In this document: positions 35,791 through 48,100 of the stretch, piece by piece
How positions within the stretch are numbered: the first letter of the stretch is position 1
Layout: the number at the start of each line of letters is the position of its first letter
NCBI GenBank assembly: GCA_030068145.1
Contig: JAPJBO010000028.1
Location: 310,001 to 374,000, forward strand
DNA from: Diplonema papillatum
Taxonomy: Eukaryota > Euglenozoa > Diplonemea > Diplonemida > Diplonemidae
DNA length: 64,000 bases
Direction: 5' to 3'
The notes under the pieces: model-generated
What the model saw: the letters and a program-made list of their open reading frames with translations, nothing else
What the model was told of the DNA's origin: nothing
Databases searched by the model: none
Program-made: the position numbers and the translations under genes

Positions 35791-37924
35791 TCATAGAGAA
35801 GGACATGCGACTTGGAGAATGCCCGCGAGCGTCTGGATGGCATGCCGCGTGGCGGCGCGGCCTTGTTGGTTGTCGTTGTTGACGCCTTCGATCTTGCGGT
35901 GAAAGTCTGTCATGTGGTGCTCGATGCTGCCAAGGCGAGCGTCCAGCACCTGCTTGATGGACTCTACGTCTGCCTGCGACCGGGTAGCCGCCACAGCCAC
36001 CTCTCGGAGTTTGATCTCCCAGTCGGCGGTAAAAGGTTGCAGCCCAGAGGGGTCTCGGCTGGGCACCGGTTCCCTTTCTGGCTTCCCCCGGTGCTGGCCC
36101 TCGCTTTTTCGCTTCGCCGTATGCCTCCGGGCGTCCCTTGCGGCGGGCTCCCCTGCGGGCTGCCACTCGGTTGTGGCGTCGCTGTCGTCGTCCTGCTCCA
36201 GCTTTCGGAGCGCTTTCAGCTTCTGCTCGAAGGCGGCGCTCGACATCTGGAGCTGTTCGTCCTTGATGCTCTGGATCATCGATGACGCCTTCGACAGCTC
36301 CGACAGCAGCATTTTGTTCTCCTGCATTATTGTTTTGTCTTGCTTGTTTACGGTCGTAACCGCGATACCACCTTATTCCCCCATATAGGTGACATGGTAG
36401 ATGGTATGTATGCACGCCACTACAAGTGCATACAGAGTGTATACATGGTACCGTACCAATACGGTCCTCAGGACCTCTGATGCCGAGATCCCAGTAGGTA
36501 CCCATATTGGGACCACTTGTGGAGCAGGTATCACACCGTGTGCACACTGTGCATACCTGCATCGGTAGGCCATCTCCGTAGACTGGGCTTGGCATGGCTG
36601 TGGCCACTCACGTGGTCAATACTGCTCTCAGATTACCGTGTCACGGGACAAAATACACGCAGTCGACTTCGTGTGCACGGAAAACGCAAGCTCGGCATAC
36701 CGACAAACCCTTCTGCGATTGTTGATCGCGCCTCCGACCTTCTTCTTCCAGGTGCGCCACTCTGAGAGCGAGGTCGTTCGATTCGCTGATCAAATTCTTC
36801 AAGACCGCCTGCGGGGGAAAAGCATAGTTTAAGTACCGAGTCTAGAGGTTTTGTTGAAATTGAAATTCTCCAATGTGGCTCTCCAGCGAGCCCATAGGGG
36901 TTTCATCCAGCACATTTTTACCGTTTCTTTTTGAGAAACGACTTTTTCGCTGCAGGAGTCAAAAACTCTCGTTCCACTTGGACTTTGATGGGTTTCCGAG
37001 GAGGTCGCATGGCTGCCAGGATTGCAGCTGAGATAAGCGATCAGTGGGGTCATATAAATCAGCATACCTTCAGCTTTGCGCTGTCCCGTGTCGCTTGCTT
37101 CGACATTTTCACGGCCTCCTCCACGTTGCCCGACACCGTGTTGTGATCTGCGTGTGCTGCGACGGAGCGGCTTTGACTCAGCTTCAAGTCCTGGACCTCC
37201 GCACGGAGACCATCTATTTGACCAGCCTGGTTTTGCATGTGCTTTGCAGCGGCCTCCAACTCATCGAAGACGAACGTCGTGAGCGCATCGACCTGGACGT
37301 GAGGTAGTGCCGTGCCGCGGCGGAAAAATACAAGCGTTGCAACCCGTTAAATATGGTACATAATTCGTTGCCGGCCACCGACGTACGCTCAATGTGTTGT
37401 CGTGCCTTTCGTACGGCGCGATGCAGGAGGATGAGATCGACCCTTCATCTGCACAGGACATCCCACCACGAAGAGATCGCAGCTTTGGAACCCAAATATT
37501 CAAGGTGGTCCAATGACGGCGCAAAGCAATCACGAGATGACTGGCTAATCCACGCGGTTCGTGCTGCGTTTCACGCCCACGTGGGGAAGCTGCGACGCAA
37601 GGACGTGACGACACGCGCACAAACAAATGGGGTACACATTGCAGAAGTGTTGGGACAAAGCCATACCGCTTCTTTTATGAGCCGCACGTTGCCCAAGGAC
37701 GCATCCGATTCGTTCGTTTTTTCGATCAACGCGGTGCTGGGCTTCTGGACCTGAATCGCGGCGGCTGAGGCTTGCAGGCGGGTTACCACTTCATGGCGAG
37801 CCCGCTGATAGTAGCTCTTCGGCATGTCGTGGCTGGACGGAGATACGACCGTGCCGGGTGGGTGCTTGCGGAGAGTCTTCTCCCACGGGCGCGACTCGGC
37901 CCATTTGTCATAGAGCCGCGTCAT
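35791..37924 (-). CDS. Coiled-coil protein, four exons
   Basis: Exons 37924-37667, 37292-37068, 36808-36701 and 36321-35791 all join in phase 0 (donors gtatgg, gtatgc, gtatgc; acceptors gtccag, ccgcag, atgcag), giving 373 residues. The protein begins MTRLYDKWAESRPWEK, has a conserved-looking basic patch (MPKSYYQRARHE), then continuous heptads through exons 2-4. A charged, unstructured insert (residues ~235-290, Lys/Arg/Glu-rich) splits the last coiled-coil region, which ends in ACPSL. I do not recognise a family. The regularity of phases and the way heptads run on across each junction support the model strongly. A structural or trafficking scaffold is plausible. Confidence 0.8.
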
Positions 37925-39709
37925 GGTTTGCCCCTCGGTTTCCCTTGGGGGGCCAGCCCACCTTGCGAGAGGGGATGATTGCCTCACCGTTTCAAGGTTC
38001 AAGCAGCAACGACGATTCAGCAGAAGTCCGCTGTCCAATCACGGGTACAAAGACTGTAGCGGTGACTCGCCTTGGGTTCTTTTGCTGCGATCAAGGCAAC
38101 GGCATAGGCATAAATTGACGTCCATTGCGCTGCAGCTGGCCTAAAAACGATTCATTGCAGCAGGTGGGGTGTCACCACTGGCACAGTGGCACCTGCATTG
38201 GACTCAGGCGCAGAGTCAGTCTGTGACTCGGACTCCGATGCACAATGGGGAGGGTGGTTGTGGCTCACTCGGTAGTACCGCGACCGTGAACTTTTGCCGA
38301 CTCAGCTCTCGTTCTACACGACTCGCTGCCGTCCTGAGCAATGTACGACATGCCCGAAGGAGCGGGGAGTATTCAGAGCCGAGTTACACAAGAACGTCAC
38401 GTCACCTACAAGCTGAACCCGTACTGAGCCCGGCACTGACATCCCGCATGTGTCATCAAAGTCAATCCTTCTCTCGAAACTTCGGATCCACTATGCTGAC
38501 TGCACCAGAGGCGATAGCCTACAAGACTGAATGCGTTTACGGTACAACCCAATGGCTCGCTCTTCGAGTCGAAAGGTTGCAGCAACGGCTTGGCCGAAGA
38601 CCAGAGCTTTCGGAGGCGTTTCGCGCTGTATACGGGTGACGCTCATCCACGGCGGAGTCGGTGGCTTGACACTTCACGCAAAACGGAAGAACAGACAAGC
38701 TGCTTTGACGAGGGGGAAAACGCATCTTCAACAAAAGCCAAAAACGCAGCGGGAAGGAAAGGCTAGACCACTGCAAAGAACGGAGGTAGTGACTTGATGG
38801 AACGCCAGCTGGGGCGTGTGGACAGCCTCGGAGTTGCCTCATAGGAAGAGACGGTCAACCTGATTCGATTTTCCTCCGCTGTCCTCGACGGCCGTTAGCC
38901 GTTTGGTGTGTGTCGCCTTTGTGATACTAGTGAACAATGAGGTAACAGTTTACGTCAGTCACGAGTCGCATGTGTGAGCCCCGTTCGATTGGCCTTAGCT
39001 ATTTACGACGGGGCGGCTCACCTATTCGTGCGTGCCGCCGTTTCTGATGAACACAACGTGCGGCTCACGTGGGCTTTCCGAGTTGGACTCGAGCGTTCAG
39101 TGGTTGTTCGCATTGAATTACTAGCGTTTATTGTGGTTTAGAGGTTCGGTGTTTTAGGGTCTCCGGTTGACCATTGAGGCTGTGAGGCGGGTAGTATGAG
39201 GGCTTATACACTTTAACTACGGCTAGCCATGTTTGTAAGTGTTGCGACCGACACCAAGAAGAAGTTTCTTCTTTGAATTTAGTCTTAGCCCCCCACGCTG
39301 AATTACTGAACGGAATTCTTCGGGCAGGCGGCGACTGCATCACGACTTTTTGGCTCGGGGCGCTCGCTGATAAAAAGCAAGTTTGCGAGAGGAGACAAAG
39401 TACGGATAAAAAGTAGCTCAGTGGCGTCGCCTGAGAAGGGTAATCGCAGCAAGTGATGAAGCGGCTGCCGGCTTATTTTTGTGTCACCTATTTCCTTAGA
39501 AGCAAAGCAAAGCGTACACCCACATCATTCAAAGATGGAGGCAGCGTGAGCCTTGCCACAACCCCGTCGGCTCTGCGCTGAAACGCACAGCGCAAGCGCC
39601 GTTGGGCCACCACGCGCCTCCTGCAGGAGGCCTGCAACGTTCGTGCCGGGAGTGTCTCGTTCACGCGAATGGAAGAAACCAAGGGGTTCTGCGTTGCATC
39701 GGGGGACCC
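37925..39709. other. Intergenic stretch
   Basis: Only the empty-site repeat at 39118 is recognisable. Short open frames have no coding character. Confidence 0.45.
39118..39265 (+). repeat. Empty-site copy of the 1660-1880 repeat
   Basis: It shares ggttcggtgttttag, gtctccggttgaccattgag, ggcgggtagtatgaggg and gtaagtgttgcgaccgacac with 1660-1880. It lacks the ~95 bases present there between tatgaggg and tatacac. Confidence 0.85.
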
Positions 39710-40075
39710 CTATCGCAGCTGCACGCCTTTTGCGCCCTTTTCCTGCATGAGAAGCTCGAAAGCCTCCTTCTGGTACTTCTTCACGATATCTGCGTTCGCC
39801 GACGGAGCGGTCAACACGGCGACGTTTCGCTTGATGGTCGCCTTCGCGTTGCGCTTCTTCTTCAAGCGCTCGACTCTGCCCTTCATGTTGACATCCTCCT
39901 TCACAGTTTCCCAGGAGGCTTTGATATGCACAGGTTGCTTCGTCACGTCTGCCGCGGGGGCTGTTCGCTGCTTCTTCGCTTTCGGCTCCTCCGTCGCCGG
40001 CTCCTTCGGCGTGCTGGCAACCTTTTCATCAGCTTCAAGCATGCGAAGCTGCCGCTCGGCGATGCTTTCGGACAT
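39710..40075 (-). CDS. Small basic protein of unknown function
   Basis: A single exon of 121 residues starts MSESIAERQLRMLEADEK. It is rich in Lys, Ala and Glu, with two basic clusters (KAKKQR and RLKKKRNAK) that could act as nuclear or nucleolar signals. It ends with a helical segment (DIVKKYQKEAFELLMQEKG). The codon choice is GC-ending like the neighbouring genes. The ATG at 40075 lies downstream of a pyrimidine-rich cttcag, which could serve as a leader-splicing acceptor. No domain is recognised, and it could be the last exon of a longer gene if the frame, open to about 40153, is used. Confidence 0.6.
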   Translation of the reverse strand: MSESIAERQLRMLEADEKVASTPKEPATEEPKAKKQRTAPAADVTKQPVHIKASWETVKEDVNMKGRVERLKKKRNAKATIKRNVAVLTAPSANADIVKKYQKEAFELLMQEKGAKGVQLR

Positions 40076-40526
40076 TGTGTTATTTGTTGCTTTTCTTTTT
40101 CCCAGACTGAAGGGGGGGTCTCGTTTTCTAGGACTCTGGACTTCGGCCTTCACTGACTAGGAGTAGGGTAGTTGTAGTGCGCTGCGTCGTTCTCGTTCGT
40201 TTTGTGCGTATGTGCTATCACCTGTTTTGGTAATTCCCACAGTACGCTGCCAACCGTCACTTTTGATAATGACAACCGCGGTTGTTTCCGTAAGAAGTCC
40301 GGAAATACTCGACGTAGCTGCTTTGACTTGACACGACCATGTAAAAGAAATGCGTAGTTTTGGTTTATTCTTTTACTTGTTAGTTGTCAACAACTTTTTT
40401 TGTATTGAGGTGTCATTCAGATGTAAATCCAAAGCCGCCCACGTCAAAAAAAATTTGTTAAGCAGCGGCTGCCAAAACTTGCCGTGACACCTCAAACGAA
40501 AAACGGATCAACAGATTGACTCAAGG

Positions 40527-40655
40527 TGTCGCCGCCACAAAAAACAGCCCGACTAGGACACAACCACACAGGGAACCCCAATGGGTTCATAAAACGCCCG
40601 CAAAATGTGTCGCCAAACCGCCGGGACCCTGAAAGGACCCTGAAAGACCCCTTGC
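40527..40655 (-). repeat. Dispersed repeat, family 7
   Basis: It matches 51366-51520 inverted (gttcataaaacgcccgcaaa, gtcgccaaaccgccgggacc, acacaaccacacagggaacc). Confidence 0.85.
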
Positions 40656-41237
40656 GTCAAGCACTCACCTTGTTCTTCACCTTGCAGATTGGAACGATTC
40701 GAGCTACTACCATGTGCCTTCTGCGAGGCACACACTGGACATGCAAATACTGCCGACGCGTCATTGCTGCTGCTTGCGCTGATCGGCTGCAGCCCAGGCA
40801 TTTTGCGGCTTGCCTCTTGTTCCCTGCTCCGCTACACGGCATGGTATTCCTTTTTTGGCCAGTGAACGCCAGTCAAGGGTGCTCCGACCACGCACCCTGT
40901 GACGTTAGTACTGGCCGGAAGGTTCACAGCGGCAGCCCCGTCTGTAGGAGCTGTACAGTCCTCAGATGGCTTGTGGTTTTACACGCGCGCCCGTCGTCGA
41001 TTGCACGAGGATTGCAGCGCACCTGCGGGTAGCAACGCAACCAGCGGTACCTGTCCTTCACCACCCGGAGTCGTTCGATACAAGCGGACACCGAAACAGT
41101 GAAAAAGCGAGAGAAGGAAGAAACTCCAACTTCTGAGGATCATACAGAAACTGCACGCAGCGCTCGGACCAAAGGGCACACGTGGATGAAAAGGGCAAAG
41201 ACGAGGTCAGTCAGGAAACGAGGGGTGCGAGGGGCGG

Positions 41238-41440
41238 CCCGGGTGGGGGGGGTTTGCAAGAACGTGCTTGGAATGGGTATGTGCTCAACACCGCACTGGT
41301 CCCGTCGGCGCCGTGTTTTGGTCCTTTAAGCCACGGACACATAAGGCGGACCATCATCAGCGTGGAACCTGAGTGTCTGCAGACAGGACTGCGGTGTGAG
41401 TCTGGTTTGTCAGGCGGCTGTTCGTAGCTCGTCACAGCCA
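41238..41440 (-). repeat. Dispersed repeat, family 6, second copy
   Basis: This is the inverted match of 5036-5237, again with a short G run at the same end (41244-41250). A 50-base fragment of the same family lies at 47893-47948, in PXK-like intron 4. Confidence 0.86.
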
Positions 41441-41578
41441 GGACCACCCGTGCTACTAGAGCACAGGCGAATCCGTCACGGGGAGAAGGCCCCTACAACC
41501 GTGTCTGAGCAATCAGTTAAAAAACTCAGGGCACTCGCCCTGATTGTGACTGCGACTCGCTAGGCAGCACTGACTTGT

Positions 41579-41606
<28 letters not shown>
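41579..41606. repeat. 28-base G tract
   Basis: This is an uninterrupted run of G. Similar C runs lie at 5215-5237 and 15725-15743. Such tracts can form G-quadruplexes, and their lengths are unreliable in assemblies. Confidence 0.95.
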
Positions 41607-41609
<3 letters not shown>

Positions 41610-42049
41610 CCCCGGGATATGGGGCAAGAGGTAGCAGAGGCTACAACAGACCGCAGTGGGTACTGGAGCGGCATTCAACTGACTTGGCAACAGCGGCACA
41701 CGCTTTGCTGGGCCCGGAAACTCGTTGACATAGCTTCCCAAACGGCTCTTCTGTGACAATGACAACAGCGTTGGCCTCATAAAAAAGATACCCCCAGTTG
41801 TGCGGGTTAGCAAAAACGCTGACAGACTGAACGAAGCGCTTCAAGGCGGATTGGACAGGTGAGCGACGCCACCGCGCCCTCCCCCCTACTTTTAGAGTGA
41901 AAGCTTTTTAGTGAAATCTCGATTCAGACCCCGACCCTCCGCTGACCTTGGAAAATGGGAATACCGTTCATTCGTAAACGCGTGGTTGAAGGTGGTAGAT
42001 AAAAGAAGCAGACGGTATCCGTGATTACCTTTCGACCGTTGTCCACGTA

Positions 42050-42178
42050 ACATTGCTTTACGTGTTCAACGGCACTGCAGAGCCGCTGGGTACGAATCCA
42101 TTGTCTACTTTTTCCGCACCAAAGCTCTGCGGCATGGCGCGTACCTTGGGGCTTGGCGCTTGCGCTGAACACAAGCCC
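42050..42178 (+). repeat. Dispersed repeat, family 4, shortened copy
   Basis: It shares ttacgtgttcaacggcactg and accttggggcttggcgctt with the other copies, with the 3' third missing. Confidence 0.78.
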
Positions 42179-42399
42179 GAAGACAGAAGACGGTTGTCAC
42201 TGGGGTCGCCCCTCTTTTTGCGAAAGGCTGATGCTGCGGCGTTGGTGGGCGGCAGGTTTGTGCCAGGTTTGGTGGCGAGCTCTGGGGCCCTGCGTGAATA
42301 GCTGGACTGCGCTGCCCCTCTCCTGGCCCCTGACCCCACCCGCACCGTTCGCCCCCCGGTCTGCGGCCCGTGCTCGCCAGCGACAGCTGCTGGGCAGGT

Positions 42400-42625
42400 G
42401 CTGAAGCAGCCGGAGACAGCTGACGCGGGACAGGTCTCGCTTTGCTTCCATTCTCACTTTCATGGGGACCCACCCGATTGTCGAGTTTGCTGTAATCTCA
42501 TCATTTCCCAGGTCGCGGAAGGCTTGTGCCCTGTAGCACTGAGGAGGTTTACCAGGCCCCCATGCCACGTTGTGTACGGCACGGCTGCAAAACGAAGCTG
42601 CAGCCCTGCTTAGGTGTGCACTCAA
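42400..42625 (+). repeat. Dispersed repeat, family 8
   Basis: It matches 49790-50020 inverted (gaagcagccggagacag, ctgcagccctgcttaggtgt), with moderate divergence. Confidence 0.82.
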
Positions 42626-45171
42626 CCGGATCACGCTAGGTGGCGCCGCTCATCTATCATTATTGTCACTGACTGCTGCCCGTGAAAAAAAGTAGGAGAA
42701 ATGTTCAACGGGGGTTCTGCCAAGAGGCTTTACTTGTTGTCCTGTAATTGCTGCGTGAAAGCAGAGGAACCTTACAGTTCTTCGTTGTCACTATCCCTGC
42801 TTCAGGTGATAATTTAACATGATCACAGAGGGTCCTACTGGGGCGGCTCACGCATAGCATGTGCCACGCGATGTGGCTAAAAAAAGGAGCGGTGTGCCTT
42901 ACGAAAAGATGAGGCTGCGGGCGATACTGCGCCCCGACTCCACCGAGGAGAGAAAAACCGGTTGTTTGCGTTTCCTGATAACAAATACGCATCGTGCTTG
43001 GAACACAGTTGGACCAGACGAAATCTGAAAAATGAGGCAAGCAGCTGCATTTGCTATAAGACAAGTACGTGTTTGCAGAAATTCTGGGATTTTTTTACAC
43101 GAGCTGCAGTATTAGTCGTGTTACGAGTACTGTGACTACGTGACGTATCACGGTGCACAACTTTGACGCCAGCCCCAGTCCGGTTTCAACTCACCAAGCA
43201 CAGTATCAAAAAATGCGGAGTTCATTTACTGCTTAGTAGTACGTTGTCAACAACCTTCTGTGGAAGACGAGAGCTTTATTTGGCTGATGAAAACAAGTCG
43301 GCCGTGCACCGCGACGTAGTCAGCTAAAGAAACAAGAAACTATGCCAATCCGAGCAGGAATTTGAATTCGCTGCAAAAATTCGACTCGGTTTCGTGCGCT
43401 ACTGTAGCAGTAAAGTGCAGAAGCTTCTGGGGCTTCTAAAATCGGTTCGCAGGCATGTTTCCTAGTCCCGCAGCAGGATGCTAGATAGTGTCCTTCCAGG
43501 GTCAGAGTCTGGTTTCGGAATATTCCCGTTTCCGGTAGTTGAGCTAGCGGTGAGCAGGGTGCAGAAATTCCTTTCCTACAGTCGCGGAGACCGGATCTCC
43601 CGAAGAAGAAGCACGCTTGTTGTAGATACGCATTGCAACGAGTTGATAGCGATCAGTCTCTGGAAGTAAATACGCGGTCGCCCATGGGCCAGTCAGTGGT
43701 CGCGCCGAGTCCAAAAGACTTCGGCTACGAAGTGAGGGAACGCAGTCGGCCACGTGCTGGGTGCGGTCGAGTAGACGACTAAGAGTATTTCCGCGGCTAT
43801 TGACTGTGATTGCCAACCGCAAGACGCGGCAACGACCACTGGGGCAACAGGTGTGCCCTGGCTACACCTTTTTAATGAACGAAGGGTTGCCGGAAATCGC
43901 AAAGGTGGAGGCGAGCATTCTGAACCGGATTCTGACAATGAACTGAGCACTGGCTCTCAGCCGTTGAGAGCACACTCACAATGATCGCCTGACCATAGTG
44001 TCCTTCTGCCGACTCAACCGAGCCTTCACGACTGCCGCTTCTAGACGTGCCGGGCTCGGCGGGAACGAGTAAGCAGTCTGATGCGCTTGTCGCCGAGGTC
44101 CCAGCAACGTTTGCAACTGTCACTACTCGCGCCACGACGGATGCGCGACAGCAGTAACCCTTCTGGTGACACGGTTAACTCAAGGGTGGCATGACTCCTC
44201 CGCGCATGCAACTGTACCACGACTAAGACGGTCCTCCGTGCACCGCCTGACAACACCTCCAGGAACAGTAGGTGAGCAGCGACAGCCCGAAAGTGAGCCA
44301 AGGGCGAAGAACGTATCTGCTGCAGCACTTGCCCGGTGGTAACCCTACACGCAGAACGCGGGGAAGGGGAGCATGTTTTCCCAACTACATTGCACCCCTT
44401 CCCGACTGTAGCATCCGAGGAAGGTGCAAACATGGAGGATGCTACGGTAGCCGTGCACGGGTCTTGGGCGCCTCGTGCAGGGCGGGTGCTTTGTGATCCG
44501 CCGCGAAGTTCTCTCCTGGTGCAGTCCGGAGAGACCGGCGTCGAGTTTCGGCTCACAGCCGGTTCCCTCGGGCGGCTATCCTAAGGGAGAGAGAGAGCGC
44601 CAGACACAATCCATCTTAAAAAAGGACCACACACCTCGATCAACAGTACAGCACGTTGTTGTTGTTGTTGTTTTCTTTTTTTCTTTTCCTGCGCAAAACC
44701 CCACGCATTTGTGAGAGAACACGAAAAACCATTCTGGCGGGGTTCGGACTAACATGGTTTCACAGCCTCTTCTGGGAAGTGAGAACTTCTTTTTGATTGA
44801 ATTGCATCCGTTTCGGTCTTGTCGACTTCGGTTCGTTGGTCTTTCGGAAGCTCCAACTCCCTCGGAAGACTTCATCACCTTTTACTTGACGTTCGAGCGC
44901 ACTGCTTTTCTATTCAGCTGTTTTAGGCCAGCTGTTCCATCGTATTTGCGAGAGATGTTCACGCTTCCATGCCTCCAAGCATGGTTTTGTAGAATCGCCC
45001 TTGAACCCTTGCCGGAACACGTCAGCGTGCAAACGAGCGAAACAAGTGGAAACGTTGTCACCGCGCAAGGTTCAGGCACCGGCGTTAGCTTGTGCACAGC
45101 TGACTGTGAACGGAAAGAGATGTCCTCCAAAATCGACAGCGCGGCTCGGAAACCGAGCGGCACTACCACGA

Positions 45172-48100
45172 TCAACGCGAGGTAAGCTTGGTCCCGGCTC
45201 GAATCTGTTCCAGCATTGCAGACCGGCCGTTCTGTGTGGATTGTATTATTATTGGCGCTGTTATTCCGCGCTTTGAAGGGACCCCCGGGGGGTGGTTTTG
45301 GACCGCAGCACCTCTCTGATGGCGTATGACGCCAGAGTTGGTGAGAATGACGCCCAGAACGACCACCGAATGCAGAAATGAGCAAGAAATAGGCACTTCG
45401 GGGGGCCATGAACCGGGAAGGATTGGTCTGTCTGATTTTGCTGTGCATGACATCGCCACACTAGTCTCAGTGCCACTGCGGTTGATACTGTCAATAATCA
45501 GATTTCGTGCGTTTGCCATTTCCAAGCAAGAAAGAGCGTGATAAGTAAGAAGCTGGGCTCGAAAACGCCACGGTTCTCCACGACGAGCTTCCTAATTCCT
45601 CCCACAGTTGAGCCGGTCCGCCCCCATCTCTTGAGACTGCATCGAAGTGCCTCTCTTCAGGTTGTTCTTCTTCTTTTTCACCTGGTATGTCGTGAGTTAG
45701 GGATCTCAATGTGAAGCACGGACGTGTAAACTGTGACAGTGACATGATCTTCAGTTTGGTGTTGGTTCGCTCATTGCTCAGGCTTACATTTTTGGAACAC
45801 GTTGCAATGTGTTTTTGTTTGCGCACTAGCGAAACTCACCTGCTTTGGTAAGTTTCATGTAGTACGCTGCCAACTACTAATTTTTAGTACCAACAGTGCA
45901 TTGTTAACACACAAAAAAACGTGCACACCTGCGGCGGCGGCGCGCCTGCGACAGGAGGAGGAGGCGGCGGCGGTGGCGGGCCGCCGCCTGGCGGCGGCGG
46001 CGCGCCGCCCGCAGGCGGGGGCGGCGGGGGCCGGGCACCCCCCGGCGGAGGCGGCGGCGGCGGCGGCGCACCGCCACCCATGGGGACCGGCGGCGGCCCA
46101 CCTCCAGGGACAGGGGGTGCGCCCCCAGGTCGCGGCGGCGGCGGCGGCGGCGCACCCCCCCCCATGGGGACGGGCGGCGGCCCGCCCCCAGGCACAGGGG
46201 GCGGGCCCCGGGCCGCGGCGGCGGCGGCGGCGGCGCGCGCTCCAGGGACCGAGCCGCCGCGGGGGCGGCGGCGGCGGCGGCGGTGCGCCTGGCGCGCCGG
46301 GCGGCCCGCGGGCCGCCGGGAGGCGGCGGCGGGGCGCCGGGGACCCCTGGCGGCGGGGGGGCGCCGGGGGGCCCCCCCGCGGGCGGGGGCGGCGGGGCGC
46401 CGGCGGCGCCGCCCTGCGTCATCAACTTCGACTTTTTGTCCTTCTTGTCCTTCTTTCGCTTCTCCCTGCGTGTGTGCGTGTGTTTGTGTGTGTGACGCAG
46501 GAGTTCATCAGAAAGCAGGTCGATCAAAAACACCTCCTTCCGATCCGGAATAGAGAACTGCAATACACACAGCACGGATATATCCTTCTGGCTGTAGAAC
46601 TCGGAGTCGAAGCCTACGACCGCTGCGCTCTTTAAGGCGTCGACGCACAACTTGAAATCCTGCACCGTCGTCACAATTTTCACCATCCATCCATCGGGGG
46701 CAGACACTCTCTCGCAATTTATGAGGCGCCCCTGCATGCTTTCCTGGTTTCCTTGGCTTCCTTTTTGGGTGTTTCGATTGTATTTTCGGTGGTGTGGAAT
46801 TCTTGCCTTCATACTCGCGCAATTCGACGTAATTCCGCGGCGCTGTTTGCAACTTCGTGGAATGTTGTGCTACGCAAAATGGGTAATGCTCAACACATTG
46901 GGTTCTTACAAGGTTAGCTCCAGCCTCAGAGCCAGAGCTAAACCGGGAGGTTCGAAAAGTGAGCGTGTGCCCGCGCCCGCTATTCGGGTACGGAAGCGCG
47001 CCTGCTGTGACGTGAGAATGCTAAAAGCCTGGGTTATATTCCAACCGGGGTTACCCATCATTGAATTCCACACACAAACACACACACTGGGCTAGACTCC
47101 GCTCAGGGGTTACCCATTACTGAGACTCGGCGTCTGTGCCACGCTTGCGACAGTCGCCTGTATTGTTGTTACGCAAACCAACAGAAGAAGCACCGCAGAG
47201 GTTCCTGCCGACTCCTCGCGGTGTCCGCGAGGTGTTCGGAACTGCAGCTTCGTTTGATCTAGGCTTCCTGCCTCGTGGCCTATGTGTTGCAGTTGTTCAA
47301 AGAAAGAAAAAAGACCCATACCGGGGGCTGGTTTCTTCTTCGACTTCTTCGCCCTCCAACTCCCTGTCGAGCCGCTCCCGCCAGTGCTCGCACGCTTCTC
47401 GCAACGCGTCGATTTCTTTGGACTTGACTTTGACCTTCGGAACCTCGGCATCCGCGCCCCTAATCGGCTCCTGTTTTATTCACATTTATCGGTTCGGCCC
47501 GGTGAATTGACAGAATCATTATTGTCACGCTAATGGCGCCGGTTCATCCGTGGTTGATACGTTCTGCCGTGCCATTTGTTGCATGTACGGGTTTCGGCAC
47601 TCGTTCGTCCATCCATTGCAACTTCATGTGCGTTTCATTGGAGAACGCCTGAATGTTCGCTTGGCAGCTCGTGATCTCGCTACGGAGTAATTATAGCTTC
47701 TTCTAGGTGGCTGCAAAAGGTTTCTACAGAACCCTCAAATGCGACCGAGCAAGAGCAAGAAAGTGCTTCTCTCCTCAGATCCTTGGATCTTGTACGACGA
47801 AAAGAACAGCTTCAGACTCTTTGAACAAGCGGGTCGGCAAAGCTTGCACTTTCGCCGTTACAATTCCAGGTTAGGAATTGTGATCAACCACGAAAACACG
47901 CTGCCTACATCAGCCATTCCAAGCACGTTCTTGCAATCCGCAATCCCCCCCGCTCAGCGAGGCTGCTTGCTGTAGCTGAACGGGAGGCGCCATCCCTGCC
48001 CGGACTTCGATTTGTTGAAGTGCACACCTTGAGCTTCATAGTCTTGAACAACGGAAGGTCCAGGACCTCGTCACAGGTGATGTGCTCTTCTGGGTCGAAG

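Larger units (their letters stand above)
40076..45171. other. Five-kilobase intergenic stretch of repeats
   Basis: It holds copies of families 7, 6, 4 and 8, the 28-base G tract and a (GTT)n microsatellite near 44655. A minus-strand open frame at 44041-44556 has no recognisable domain and is not called. Confidence 0.5.

Noticed and set aside
44041..44556. Minus-strand frame of 171 codons
   Set aside because: It has no domain, no splice boundaries that link it to anything, and a composition like other spurious frames.
45921..46553. Plus-strand glycine-rich frame of 210 codons
   Set aside because: It is the antisense of the polyproline exon; Gly/Ala/Arg runs follow from the GGC/CCG repeats.
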